This document shows positions 29,497 to 37,553 of a DNA stretch of 64,000 nt, piece by piece. The stretch spans positions 1,674,001 to 1,738,000 of the forward strand of contig NZ_MINI01000028.1 in NCBI RefSeq assembly GCF_002906855.1. The letters run 5' to 3'. Numbering within the stretch: the first letter of the stretch is position 1; each line of letters opens with the position of its first letter. The notes below the pieces were generated by a model, which made no database searches, was not told where the DNA came from, and worked only from the letters and a program-made list of their open reading frames with translations. Made by a program: the position numbers and the translations under genes. Origin of the DNA: Pseudomonas putida (lineage in GTDB: Bacteria; Pseudomonadota; Gammaproteobacteria; Pseudomonadales; Pseudomonadaceae).

Positions 29497-30192
29497 ATGA
29501 CCGATCTGAGCGCTTTCCCCATCACCCGTAAATGGCCCGCGATGCATCCCGAGCGCCTGCAGCTGTACTCGCTGCCCACGCCCAACGGCGTCAAGGTGTC
29601 GATCATGCTGGAGGAGATCGGCCTGGCCTACGAGCCGCACAAGGTCAGCTTCGACAACGATGACCAGCTGAGCCAGGAGTTCATCTCGCTGAGTGCCAAC
29701 AACAAGATCCCGGCGATCCTCGACCCCAACGGCCCGGGCGGTCAGCCGCTGCCGCTGTTCGAGTCGGGGGCGATCCTGCAGTACCTGGCGGAAAAGAGCG
29801 GGCAGTTGCTGAGCCAGGACCCGGCCCAGCGTTACCAGACCCTGCAGTGGCTGATGTTCCAGATGGGCGGCATCGGGCCGATGTTCGGCCAGGTCGGCTT
29901 CTTCCATTTCTTTGCTGGCAAGGAATACGAAGACAAGCGCCCGCGCGACCGTTACGTCAACGAATCGAAGCGCCTGCTGGGCGTGCTGGACCGGCACCTG
30001 AAAGGGCGTGAATGGATGGTCGATGAATACAGCATCGCCGACATAGCCATCTTCCCCTGGGTGCGCAACCTGGTGGAGCGCTATAACGCCCGCGAGCTTG
30101 TGGGCTTCGATGAGTTCAAGGAAGTGCAGCGGGTGCTGGCGAAATTCCTTGAGCGGCCAGCGGTGCAGCGTGGCCTGAAAATCCCCGCCTGA
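29497..30192 (+). CDS. Glutathione S-transferase, YfcG/YghU-like (Nu class)
   Basis: The protein has 231 residues. The thioredoxin-like N-terminal domain has LYSLPTPNGVKVSIMLEE with the T/S-PNG active loop of YfcG-type enzymes, then NNKIPAILDPNGPGG and the ESGAILQYLAEK glutathione-binding motif. The C-terminal helical domain ends with the SIADIAIFPW motif. Members of this class have disulfide-bond reductase activity with two glutathiones. The ATG at 29497 gives the normal N-terminal strand. It is convergent with the phosphate transporter, with no gap. Confidence 0.9.
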   Translation: MTDLSAFPITRKWPAMHPERLQLYSLPTPNGVKVSIMLEEIGLAYEPHKVSFDNDDQLSQEFISLSANNKIPAILDPNGPGGQPLPLFESGAILQYLAEKSGQLLSQDPAQRYQTLQWLMFQMGGIGPMFGQVGFFHFFAGKEYEDKRPRDRYVNESKRLLGVLDRHLKGREWMVDEYSIADIAIFPWVRNLVERYNARELVGFDEFKEVQRVLAKFLERPAVQRGLKIPA

Positions 30193-31809
30193 TCAGAAAA
30201 TCTGGCTCAGCAGCCAGTACAGGCTCCCGGCCAACAGCATCGCCGCCGGCAGGGTCAGCACCCAGGCCATCAGCAGGTTGATCAGCGTGCGTTTCTGGAT
30301 CCCCGAACCGTTGGCGACCATGGCACCGGCCACCCCCGAGCTCAGCACGTGGGTGGTCGACACCGGCAGCCCGAACATGTCCGCCGCACCGATGGTGCAC
30401 ATGGCGACCACTTCCGCCGAAGCCCCCTGGGCGTAGCTCAGGTGGGTCTTGCCGATCTTCTCGCCCACTGTCACCACGATACGCTTCCAGCCGACCATGG
30501 TGCCCAGGCCCAAGGCGATGGCCACGGCCACCTTGACCCACAGCGGGATGTAGCGGGTGGCATCGTCCAACTGCGTCTTGAACAGCAGCACATGGCTGCG
30601 GGTGTCGGCGTCGAACGCCACCAGCTGTTTCTTCTCGATCAGGCGGATGGTTTCGCTGGCCAGGTACATGTCGTTACGCACGTTGGCCATGGCTTCGGCT
30701 GGCACGCGCTTCAGTGAACCATAGCCCTTGACCTGGTCACCGATCATGCTGGTCAGCGCGGCGAGTGCCGGTACCAGATGCGGGTTGGCCTTGGGCTCGG
30801 CGATGAACGCGGTCAGCGCCTGGCGCGGGTCGGCGGGGGCCGGCCCGGGCGCCGTGTTTAGCAGTGCCTGGCGGGTCACTTCGGCAACGGCGGAGAACTG
30901 CAGCGCCTGCTCGCTGGGCATGGTCTTGTTCAGGGCGTATGCCATCGGCAGGGTGCCGACCAGGATCAGCATGATCAGGCCCATGCCTTTCTGCCCGTCA
31001 TTGGAGCCATGGGCAAACGATACGCCGGTGCAGGTCAGGATCAGAATGCCGCGGATCCACCACGGTGGTGGCGTGCGGCCTTCCGGCGCCTGGTACAGCT
31101 CCTTGCGCTTGACCAGCGCGCGCAGCGCAAGCAGCAACAAGGCGGCGCAGGCAAAGCCGATCAGCGGCGAGAACAGCAGGGCATAGCCGACCTTGCTGGC
31201 CTGGCCCCAGTCGACCCCGCTGGTGCCGTCGCGCCCGTGCATCAGCGCGTTGGCCACGCCGACACCGATGATCGAGCCGATCAGGGTGTGTGAAGAGGAC
31301 GCTGGCAACCCCAGCCACCAAGTGCCGAGGTTCCAGATGATCGCCGCCAGCAGCAAGGCGAAGACCATGGCGAAGCCAGCCGAAGAACCGACCTGTAGAA
31401 TCAGCTCGGCCGGCAGCAGGGCAATGATGCCGAACGCCACCGCGCCACTGGAAAGCAGCACACCCAGGAAGTTGCACAACCCGGACCAGACCACCGCCAC
31501 CGGTGCCGGCAATGAGTGGGTATAGATCACCGTGGCCACTGCGTTGGCGGTGTCATGGAAGCCGTTGACGAATTCGAAGCCCAGGGCGATCAGCAGCGCC
31601 AGGCCCAGCAGCAGGAAGGGCGTGACGGTGGTAATCACCGTGCCGCTGGCGGCCACGTCCTGCTTGAGGTTCCAGGCGGTGTAGGCGATACCGGCCAGCA
31701 GCAGGCCGAAGAACAGCACGAGGGTGGCGCGCCCGGGTTTGTGCGAAAGCTGTGGGCGTGAATCGCTACGGGCCAGTGGCGGCTGGCTGGCCAGGGGCGG
31801 GGTTAGCAT
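30193..31809 (-). CDS. pit: PiT-family inorganic phosphate transporter
   Basis: The protein has 538 residues. The two PiT signatures are GFEFVNGFHDTANAVATVIYT in the N-terminal half and AADMFGLPVSTTHVLSSGVAGAM in the C-terminal half, with SFAHGSNDGQKGMG in the middle. It takes up metal-phosphate with protons as a low-affinity constitutive transporter. The start MLTPPLASQ at 31809 has GGAG five bases upstream. The cytoplasmic N-terminal tail of about 30 residues is longer than in E. coli PitA. Confidence 0.92.
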   Translation of the reverse strand: MLTPPLASQPPLARSDSRPQLSHKPGRATLVLFFGLLLAGIAYTAWNLKQDVAASGTVITTVTPFLLLGLALLIALGFEFVNGFHDTANAVATVIYTHSLPAPVAVVWSGLCNFLGVLLSSGAVAFGIIALLPAELILQVGSSAGFAMVFALLLAAIIWNLGTWWLGLPASSSHTLIGSIIGVGVANALMHGRDGTSGVDWGQASKVGYALLFSPLIGFACAALLLLALRALVKRKELYQAPEGRTPPPWWIRGILILTCTGVSFAHGSNDGQKGMGLIMLILVGTLPMAYALNKTMPSEQALQFSAVAEVTRQALLNTAPGPAPADPRQALTAFIAEPKANPHLVPALAALTSMIGDQVKGYGSLKRVPAEAMANVRNDMYLASETIRLIEKKQLVAFDADTRSHVLLFKTQLDDATRYIPLWVKVAVAIALGLGTMVGWKRIVVTVGEKIGKTHLSYAQGASAEVVAMCTIGAADMFGLPVSTTHVLSSGVAGAMVANGSGIQKRTLINLLMAWVLTLPAAMLLAGSLYWLLSQIF

Positions 31810-31930
31810 GGGGACTCCGATTGGCGTCGGCGAGGGTGGCTCTGAGCATAGAAACAATTCCTCGGCTGGACGTGACCTCGGTCAATGAATTACCTAGGCT
31901 CAAGACAGACGGTAAAGGCAGGAGAACCCC

Positions 31931-32317
31931 ATGATTCGCTGCAAGCGCGTCTACGACGCGCCTGAGAAGGAAGATGGCCAGCGGGTGCTGGTCGACCGCC
32001 TGTGGCCGCGCAATAAACGCAAGGACCAGCTGCATGGCGAGTGGCTGCGCGAAGTGGCGCCATCCACTGATTTGCGCAAGGCGTTCCACCAGGGCGAGGT
32101 GGATTTCGCCGGGTTCACCCAGCGCTATCAGCAGGAACTGGCGGCGCACCCGGAGCACTGGTATCCGCTGTTGGACCTTGCGGCCAAAGGCAACCTGACC
32201 TTGCTGTATGCCGGCAAGGACACCGAGCACAACAACGCCCAGGTGCTGGCAACCTGGCTGGAAGGCGAACTGGAGCGACGTGGCCCGGGCAGCTCGCCGG
32301 TGTGCTATGCCCGTTGA
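31931..32317 (+). CDS. DUF488 (YeaO-like) protein
   Basis: The 128-residue protein has RVLVDRLWPRNKRKDQLHGEWLREVAPS and NLTLLYAGKDTEHNNAQVLAT, both typical of DUF488/YeaO proteins. Charged and aromatic conserved residues suggest an enzyme or nucleic-acid-binding role, but no activity is established to my knowledge. AGGAG is 7 bases before the ATG. It overlaps the following GNAT gene by 11 bases, so the two are co-translated. Confidence 0.85.
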   Translation: MIRCKRVYDAPEKEDGQRVLVDRLWPRNKRKDQLHGEWLREVAPSTDLRKAFHQGEVDFAGFTQRYQQELAAHPEHWYPLLDLAAKGNLTLLYAGKDTEHNNAQVLATWLEGELERRGPGSSPVCYAR

Positions 32318-32738
32318 GCTGATCGCCGCGAGCGATGCCTGGTGCACCTTTGCCCGGGACCTGACGCGACGAGCCATGTTGCCCTATTACCGCGAGTTCG
32401 ACCTGTTGTGGATCGAGGAGGCATTTGACCAAGCCTGGGACTGGCGCGAGCAGTGGCTGGTGATGGAAGGGGAGACCGTGCTGGGTTTCTGCAGCCTCAG
32501 CCAGGACCGGCAGGCGTTGTTCATTCGTGAGTTGCACCTGTTGCCAGAGCAGCGTGGGCGCGGGGTGGGCAGTCAGGTGCTGGAGACGCTGGCCGAATGG
32601 GCAGCGCAGCGGCGGCTGCCGCTGTTGAGGTTGATGGTGTTCAAGAGCAACCCGGCGCGGCAACTGTACCTGCGTCATGGGTTTGTCGAGATGGGGGAGG
32701 ATGATTGCTTTGTGAGGATGCAGCGGGTCATTGGGTGA
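32307..32738 (+). CDS. GNAT-family N-acetyltransferase
   Basis: The protein has 143 residues. IRELHLLPEQRGRGVGSQVL contains motif A (Q/R-x-x-G-x-G/A) that binds acetyl-CoA pyrophosphate, and FKSNPARQLYLRHGFVEMGEDD is motif B of the GNAT fold. The substrate is unknown; the overlap with the DUF488 gene suggests a shared role. The ATG at 32307 lies inside the upstream gene's end. Confidence 0.88.
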   Translation: MPVELIAASDAWCTFARDLTRRAMLPYYREFDLLWIEEAFDQAWDWREQWLVMEGETVLGFCSLSQDRQALFIRELHLLPEQRGRGVGSQVLETLAEWAAQRRLPLLRLMVFKSNPARQLYLRHGFVEMGEDDCFVRMQRVIG

Positions 32739-32745
32739 CCTGCAC

Positions 32746-32824
32746 TGGCCTCTTCGCGGGGCAAGCCCGCTCCTACAGACCCTGCGCAGGCCTGTAGGAG
32801 CGGGCTTGCCCCGCGAAGAGGCCG
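32746..32824. repeat. Inverted REP pair at the end of the alg-type operon
   Basis: Arms TGGCCTCTTCGCGGGGCAAG... (32746-32777) and its inverted partner (32793-32824) are almost perfectly complementary. They lie between the convergent GNAT gene and the last alg-type gene and probably terminate both transcripts. Confidence 0.92.
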
Positions 32825-32847
32825 GTGAAGTCAATGCAAGGAATGGA

Positions 32848-34302
32848 TCACTCCTGCCTCACCCGCACAGTCTCACCCTGGCGAACCGTGGCCTCAAGCA
32901 GCTGCCCCTGCAAGGGCAACAAATCCCCGATCAACAGGTTCTGCAACAACGGCTTGCCATCGAAGCTGTTACCGCCCAGCACCACATCCCGCACACCTTC
33001 GACCCGCACCAGTGCCTTGCCAACCCGGCCCAGGCGGTTGCCGCTGAGCACCAGCGGCCCGGCCAGTGGCGTGGCGTTGCGCAGGCTGATGGCATATTCC
33101 GCCGTGTTGCCGATGCGGTTGTCGAGCAGCGCCACGGCGCCCACTTCGCTGGCATCCACCGCGCTGCCCTGGCTGCTGGCCAGCAGGTTATCGTCGATCA
33201 CCAGCGGTGCCGCTGCAGTGGGGGCCAGGTTGCGCAGCTGGATGCCGTTGCCACGGCTGTCGCCGATGCGGTTGCCGGCCAGCAGCACCGCGCCCTGTTG
33301 CTCGCTGATTTCGATGGCGGCCTTGCTCGCCCCGAGGATCAGGTTGCCTTCGACCAAGGCGCGAGTCTGGCCACGCAGGCGCACGCCACTGTTGTTGTCG
33401 ATACCGCGCAGCTGGTTGCCCTGCAGCTTGACCTGGCTGTTCTGCACATCGATGGCGTACTGCTGTGACTGTTCGAACTGGCTGCCGGTAATGGTTGCCT
33501 GGCTGTGCTGCAGTTCGACCGCGCTGGACATTTCGCTGAACTGGCTGTCACGGACGATTACCGTGGCTGGACGGGTACTGGCCGCCTGCTGGGTGCTCAA
33601 GGCCGTGGTCAGACCACGGGAAAGGTTGGCGTTGTAGCCCAGGCGCTTGAGCGTCGAGCCGAGCACCTGGGTATGGCTGCCGGCCCAGGCCACCACGAAA
33701 GGCCGCCAGGCGCGGTCGGTGCTACCGGGCTTGTCGCCGGCCATGCTCTCCAGGCTGGACTGGTTGAGCCCGAGCCAGCCCTGGTTGATCAGCGCCGTGC
33801 CGGAGAAACTCGACAGGTACAGGCTGGTGCCTTCGAGCACCAGCCCGGCATCGCTGCCGATCATCAGCGGGTAGCTGAGCAGGTAGCCATCCTTGTAGCG
33901 CTTGAGGATGCGCGGGTTGTTCAGGGCGTCATGCAACTGCGCCAGGGTGATGCTGCCACTGCGCAGCATCACCACCTGCGGGTGGTGTGCCTGGTAACCG
34001 GCGATGGCGCGGAACAGGCCGTTGTTGACGAACGGCTCGAACGGCCAGCTGCCGGCCTGGGATGAGAACATTGGCTGCAGGCTGACGCTGGCGCGCCCGG
34101 CCGGGCGTTGCCGTTCGGCCTGCTGGAAGGCCACGGCTTGGCGCACCTGTTGGCGCAGTTGCTCGACCTTGAGCTGGCCTTGCTCCCGGGGCAGGGTGTC
34201 CACGGTCTGGTTGACCGGCAGTGATTGGTTGGCAGCCTGGGCGGCGCCTGCCAGGCACAGGGCGGCCAGGCAGGTAAGGGAAAAGCGGGCGAGGGCAGCC
34301 AT
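32848..34302 (-). CDS. AlgG-like periplasmic beta-helix protein lacking the epimerase motif
   Basis: The protein has 484 residues with signal peptide MAALARFSLTCLAALCLAGA. The N-terminal half aligns by eye with AlgG (GSITLAQLHDAL, LPLMIG-like strand, AWRPFVVAWAGSHTQVLGST), and the C-terminal half is a right-handed beta-helix of NosD type. In AlgG the C5-epimerase centre is the DPHDRS motif; here the equivalent turn reads DVQNSQ (residues 285-290), so the histidine and second aspartate are missing. It is also shorter than typical AlgG. It may be a structural member of the alginate trans-envelope complex, which needs AlgG protein, or act on another sugar. It is the last gene of the operon and starts 3 bases after algL. 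Confidence 0.75.
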   Translation of the reverse strand: MAALARFSLTCLAALCLAGAAQAANQSLPVNQTVDTLPREQGQLKVEQLRQQVRQAVAFQQAERQRPAGRASVSLQPMFSSQAGSWPFEPFVNNGLFRAIAGYQAHHPQVVMLRSGSITLAQLHDALNNPRILKRYKDGYLLSYPLMIGSDAGLVLEGTSLYLSSFSGTALINQGWLGLNQSSLESMAGDKPGSTDRAWRPFVVAWAGSHTQVLGSTLKRLGYNANLSRGLTTALSTQQAASTRPATVIVRDSQFSEMSSAVELQHSQATITGSQFEQSQQYAIDVQNSQVKLQGNQLRGIDNNSGVRLRGQTRALVEGNLILGASKAAIEISEQQGAVLLAGNRIGDSRGNGIQLRNLAPTAAAPLVIDDNLLASSQGSAVDASEVGAVALLDNRIGNTAEYAISLRNATPLAGPLVLSGNRLGRVGKALVRVEGVRDVVLGGNSFDGKPLLQNLLIGDLLPLQGQLLEATVRQGETVRVRQE

Positions 34303-34305
34303 GGG

Positions 34306-35424
34306 TCAGCTCCTTGATCCGGGCAATGGGGGGTAGAACGCTTTGATCGGGCCGCCGAGCTGGCTGTAGTTGTCCACCTCGCCGTCTTCGCTGTCGTAAA
34401 GCTGGCGCGCCAGCGCATGGCCGGGGTTGCGTTGCAGGAACGGGATCAGCCAGGCCAATTTGTAGGGTGCCACGTCCGCCTGGGGTTGGCCCTTGAGTTC
34501 GGGCAGCTCACCCGGGGCGAGCACTGTGCGGGCAGCGAAGCTGGCCAGCTGGTCGAGGGTCTGCTGGTCGTCGTTGCTCCACGGCAGGTTATTGGCACGT
34601 GCCGACTCGGCCAGCAGCACCAGCGGCACCAGGGCGTACTGGCTGTAGTTGGCCGCCAGCTTGCTGCGCGCCACTTCCAGCGGCAGATAGGCGTAGTTAC
34701 CGTTGTTGGCGCGCACGGCCTGGGCCAGGGCACGGCGCAGGTTGCCGTCGGCCCAGTGGATGAAGTCGTCGCGGCCGACCAGCATGCCGGTGGCGGCCAC
34801 GGCCCAGGCTGCCCAGTAGTCGTGGTTGTTGAAATACACACCGCTGGCGCTGCGGCGGGGGTCGTACTCGCGGATTACCAGCTCGCCGAGGCGGGTGAAC
34901 CAGCTGCGCTGCGTATCGTTCAGTTGCAGCTTGCCGTCGGCGGCCGACTGGGTCAGCAGCACGGCACCGGCCATGGCCGCCAGCGCCCATTTGCGCACGG
35001 CCATGCCGGTGCCGCTGGCATCCGGGTTGAGCAGGGCGCCGGCTTCGGCCCAGTGTTGCAGCCACTGGTCCTGGCAGGCCAGGGCCATGTTGGCGTCCTG
35101 GGGTTTCTTGGCGGCCTGGAAGCGTTTGCTGGCGTAGATCAGGCCACCGACGAACTGCTTGACCTGCTTGGCGATCTGCTCGCTGTTGGCGTCGGGGCTG
35201 CTGCGCAGGGTCGACTTGCTGGCGTCGCGTTGGTCGTACTTGCTTTCCAGGTGCAGGCTGCCGGTGTAGGGCGCGGGCGGTTCCTTGGTGCAGGACAGGG
35301 TGCGGTAGTCGGCGATCATGGCCGATTGCGGAGTGCTGTGGGCGGGCCAGATAGACTGTGCCGCCTGGGTCAGTGGGCTTATCAAAAACAGGGTTAGCAG
35401 GATTGGGGCCGCTTTGCGGCCCAT
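34306..35424 (-). CDS. algL: AlgL-type periplasmic poly(mannuronate) lyase
   Basis: The protein has 372 residues with a hydrophobic signal (APILLTLFLISPLTQAAQ). NNHDYWAAW at 199-207 corresponds to the NNHSYW catalytic motif of AlgL, with His201; an Arg-x6-Tyr pair follows in ARSKLAANY. AlgL cleaves mannuronate polymer by beta-elimination and clears polymer that stays in the periplasm. The start chosen (35424) lies within a REP-like sequence; alternatives at 35484 and 35475 are in frame and overlap or abut the algX stop. The gap to algX is occupied by the REP-like element. Confidence 0.85.
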   Translation of the reverse strand: MGRKAAPILLTLFLISPLTQAAQSIWPAHSTPQSAMIADYRTLSCTKEPPAPYTGSLHLESKYDQRDASKSTLRSSPDANSEQIAKQVKQFVGGLIYASKRFQAAKKPQDANMALACQDQWLQHWAEAGALLNPDASGTGMAVRKWALAAMAGAVLLTQSAADGKLQLNDTQRSWFTRLGELVIREYDPRRSASGVYFNNHDYWAAWAVAATGMLVGRDDFIHWADGNLRRALAQAVRANNGNYAYLPLEVARSKLAANYSQYALVPLVLLAESARANNLPWSNDDQQTLDQLASFAARTVLAPGELPELKGQPQADVAPYKLAWLIPFLQRNPGHALARQLYDSEDGEVDNYSQLGGPIKAFYPPLPGSRS

Positions 35425-35446
35425 CGCCGGCAAGCCAGCTCCCACA
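35405..35446 (-). repeat. REP-like element overlapping the start of algL
   Basis: On the minus strand TGTGGGAGCTGGCTTGCCGG continues into GCGATGGGCCGCAAAGCGGCCCC, the P. fluorescens-type REP sequence. It supplies both a GGGAG and the ATG assigned to algL, so the 5' end of the gene appears to derive from a repeat. Confidence 0.75.
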
Positions 35447-35474
35447 GCGACCGCATCAGCCCTGAACAGCGGCA

Positions 35475-36878
35475 TTACAGGCATAGCCGGGTCTCCACAT
35501 CGGTCGCCACAGTCCCGGCCTTGGTCGGCTCCATGAACACCGACAACAGGTTGGCCCCGGCAAACTCCGGTGCCTTGCTCAGCTCCAGGTAATACTGCCC
35601 GCCGGTCACCGCCGCCTCGCGGCGGAACCACACCTTGTCCCGCGCACCGTTGTCGTAATAGACGATGATGTAGAAGTCCTTGACGTTCTTGTCGCTCAGG
35701 CGAATGTCGAGGAACCCTTTGGACAGCGCCTGGCGGCCACTGCCGGCATTGCTCAGCAATTCGATGCGCTCGCCCACCTGCAACGCCGGACGCTGCAGTT
35801 TCGAGCCAAGTACTTCCCTGTTTGCCGAGCACCCACCCTGGACCGCCGGCACCAGCTGGCGATACATCAGCGGCGAATCGAGCCGGTAGTTGGCCGGCAG
35901 CTCCCAGACGATCAGCTTGGGCGGTGCCTTGGGCTTGTAGTCGCTGGACAACAGGTATTCCAGCAGCGAGCCATCTTCACCCACCCCGGGCAGGGCGTAG
36001 TTGAGGATGTCGACATTCAGGTACTGTTTCAGGTAGCCGTCGAAGTTGAACTGCTTGCTCTCGTCCTCACGGGCTGCGGCGTTACTGTCGCCGACCAGGA
36101 TCACTTCCGGGTCCGGTGCTTCGTCGAACAACGCATCAGCGCCCGTAGCCACCGGGATGGTCTGGTAGCCACGCACATACTGGAAACCGTAGTTGTTGCC
36201 GCAGATGCTGCTCATCGCCAGGTTCATGGTGCCGTCCTTGGGCACCATCACGCCCGGCTCGGTGCGGTACGCCTTCTTGGTCAGCCCGGCATAGAACGGC
36301 TGGCGGCGGATTTCCTCGGCCATCAGTTTCGCCGTGGCCTCGGCGCCGGTGGGTGTCCAGTGGTGGTCGCGACGGAAGAAGTACTCGCCCTTCGGCGGTT
36401 GCTGCACCAGCTGCATCATTGGCGCCACCACCGCGCCGCCCTGGCGCAGCTGGCCGAGGTAGGTGGCAAGGCTGTTGCTGGCGCGGGCATAGTCGAAACC
36501 GTGCAACTGGTCGGCGAACAGCTTGTCGTGGTGCATCAGTCCGCGGGTCGGCTGGATCGCCATGGCCACATGGATGCCCTGGCGTTCGAACGCCTGCATC
36601 AGGCGGGCGAACTCCGGGCGCATTGGCGCGGGGATGCCGAAGTCATTGGTCAGGTCTACGGCCGAGCGGAACAGCCAGCGGTCCTTGCCAGGCACGATCT
36701 CGCGCATCAGTTTCATGCGCCCTTCGGCGTAGCGTTGCGGGTCGCTCAAGGCCGGGCAAACCATGCACTGCAGGTTCTCGCAGCCGGCCCCGGCCACCTG
36801 GGCAGCCTGTGCGGCCTGGCCGGGCAGGCTGAGCAAGGCCAGGGCAGCGCTCAGGGCAAAAGGTACAAGGGTCTTCAT
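35475..36878 (-). CDS. algX: AlgX-type alginate O-acetyltransferase
   Basis: The protein has 467 residues with signal peptide MKTLVPFALSAALALLSLPG. The SGNH-hydrolase-like domain has the catalytic D171-H-H173 (RRDHHWTPTGA) and S265 in LVGDSNAA; these match the Asp/His/Ser triad of AlgX. A C-terminal carbohydrate-binding module follows (about 345-467). AlgX is the terminal acetyltransferase and a bridge between AlgK and the polymer. The start at 36878 gives a proper signal peptide. It lies 27 bases after algF. Confidence 0.9.
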   Translation of the reverse strand: MKTLVPFALSAALALLSLPGQAAQAAQVAGAGCENLQCMVCPALSDPQRYAEGRMKLMREIVPGKDRWLFRSAVDLTNDFGIPAPMRPEFARLMQAFERQGIHVAMAIQPTRGLMHHDKLFADQLHGFDYARASNSLATYLGQLRQGGAVVAPMMQLVQQPPKGEYFFRRDHHWTPTGAEATAKLMAEEIRRQPFYAGLTKKAYRTEPGVMVPKDGTMNLAMSSICGNNYGFQYVRGYQTIPVATGADALFDEAPDPEVILVGDSNAAAREDESKQFNFDGYLKQYLNVDILNYALPGVGEDGSLLEYLLSSDYKPKAPPKLIVWELPANYRLDSPLMYRQLVPAVQGGCSANREVLGSKLQRPALQVGERIELLSNAGSGRQALSKGFLDIRLSDKNVKDFYIIVYYDNGARDKVWFRREAAVTGGQYYLELSKAPEFAGANLLSVFMEPTKAGTVATDVETRLCL

Positions 36879-36905
36879 GTGCCATTCATCCTTGCAGGGC
36901 ATTCA

Positions 36906-37535
36906 TCACTCGGTAGGGTCGATGCTGTTGGCCAGGGTCATGCTGCGGTTGCCGGGCAGCAGCACATAGCTGTACGAGCGGCCCTTCTTGAGGAACTGCT
37001 CGTCGAAGCTGGCGACCTTGGTGTCCTGCTGGTAGGCGGCGAAGTCGATCTTGATCTCGTTGACCATGCGCGTGCCGGTCTCGCCATTGCCAATGGCCTC
37101 GACCACGTCATGCTTGCCATCGGAGGTTTTCAGCGTGGCCTTGTTGGCGGTCAGGTTGTAGAAGGCGATTTGCGCCTTCTTTGGCTCGTTGACGTACTTG
37201 TCGCTGATCAGCTTCAGCTGCTTGCCGTCGTAGACCACGGTGCTGGCGGCATTGGCCTTGAGCTGCGGCTCGATCGACTTGCCGCCGACGGCGATCTTGT
37301 GCGGGCCGGCAGGGGTGAAGCGGTAACCGCTGAGCTGGCCGGCGGCAACCCGCTGCGGGTTGACCTTGCCGCTGAGGGTCACGTCGATGTTGCTGTCGGA
37401 CAGGTTGAGCACGCGGACGAACGCCGAGTCGGCCGGGGCCACGGCATCGTACAGGTCGGCGTTGCCTTCGGCGGCCAGGGTGGCATGGCTGGCAGCGGCC
37501 AGGGCGATGGCGGTGAACAGTTGGGTAAGTTTCAT
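36906..37535 (-). CDS. algF: AlgF alginate acetylation protein
   Basis: The protein has 209 residues with a cleavable signal (MKLTQLFTAIALAAASHATLA). The rest is beta-rich with the typical ADSAFVRVLNLSD and SYVLLPGNRSMTL segments. AlgF has no known catalytic motif and is thought to connect the membrane acetyl donor AlgI/AlgJ with AlgX. It lies between algJ and algX, 18 and 27 bases away. Confidence 0.9.
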   Translation of the reverse strand: MKLTQLFTAIALAAASHATLAAEGNADLYDAVAPADSAFVRVLNLSDSNIDVTLSGKVNPQRVAAGQLSGYRFTPAGPHKIAVGGKSIEPQLKANAASTVVYDGKQLKLISDKYVNEPKKAQIAFYNLTANKATLKTSDGKHDVVEAIGNGETGTRMVNEIKIDFAAYQQDTKVASFDEQFLKKGRSYSYVLLPGNRSMTLANSIDPTE

Positions 37536-37553
37536 CAGGCTCTCCTTGAATCG

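Noticed and set aside
21812..32824. REP pairs considered as CRISPR repeats or mobile elements
   Set aside because: Each occurs as a single inverted pair at a convergent gene end with the known putida REP core; there is no regular array and no transposase.
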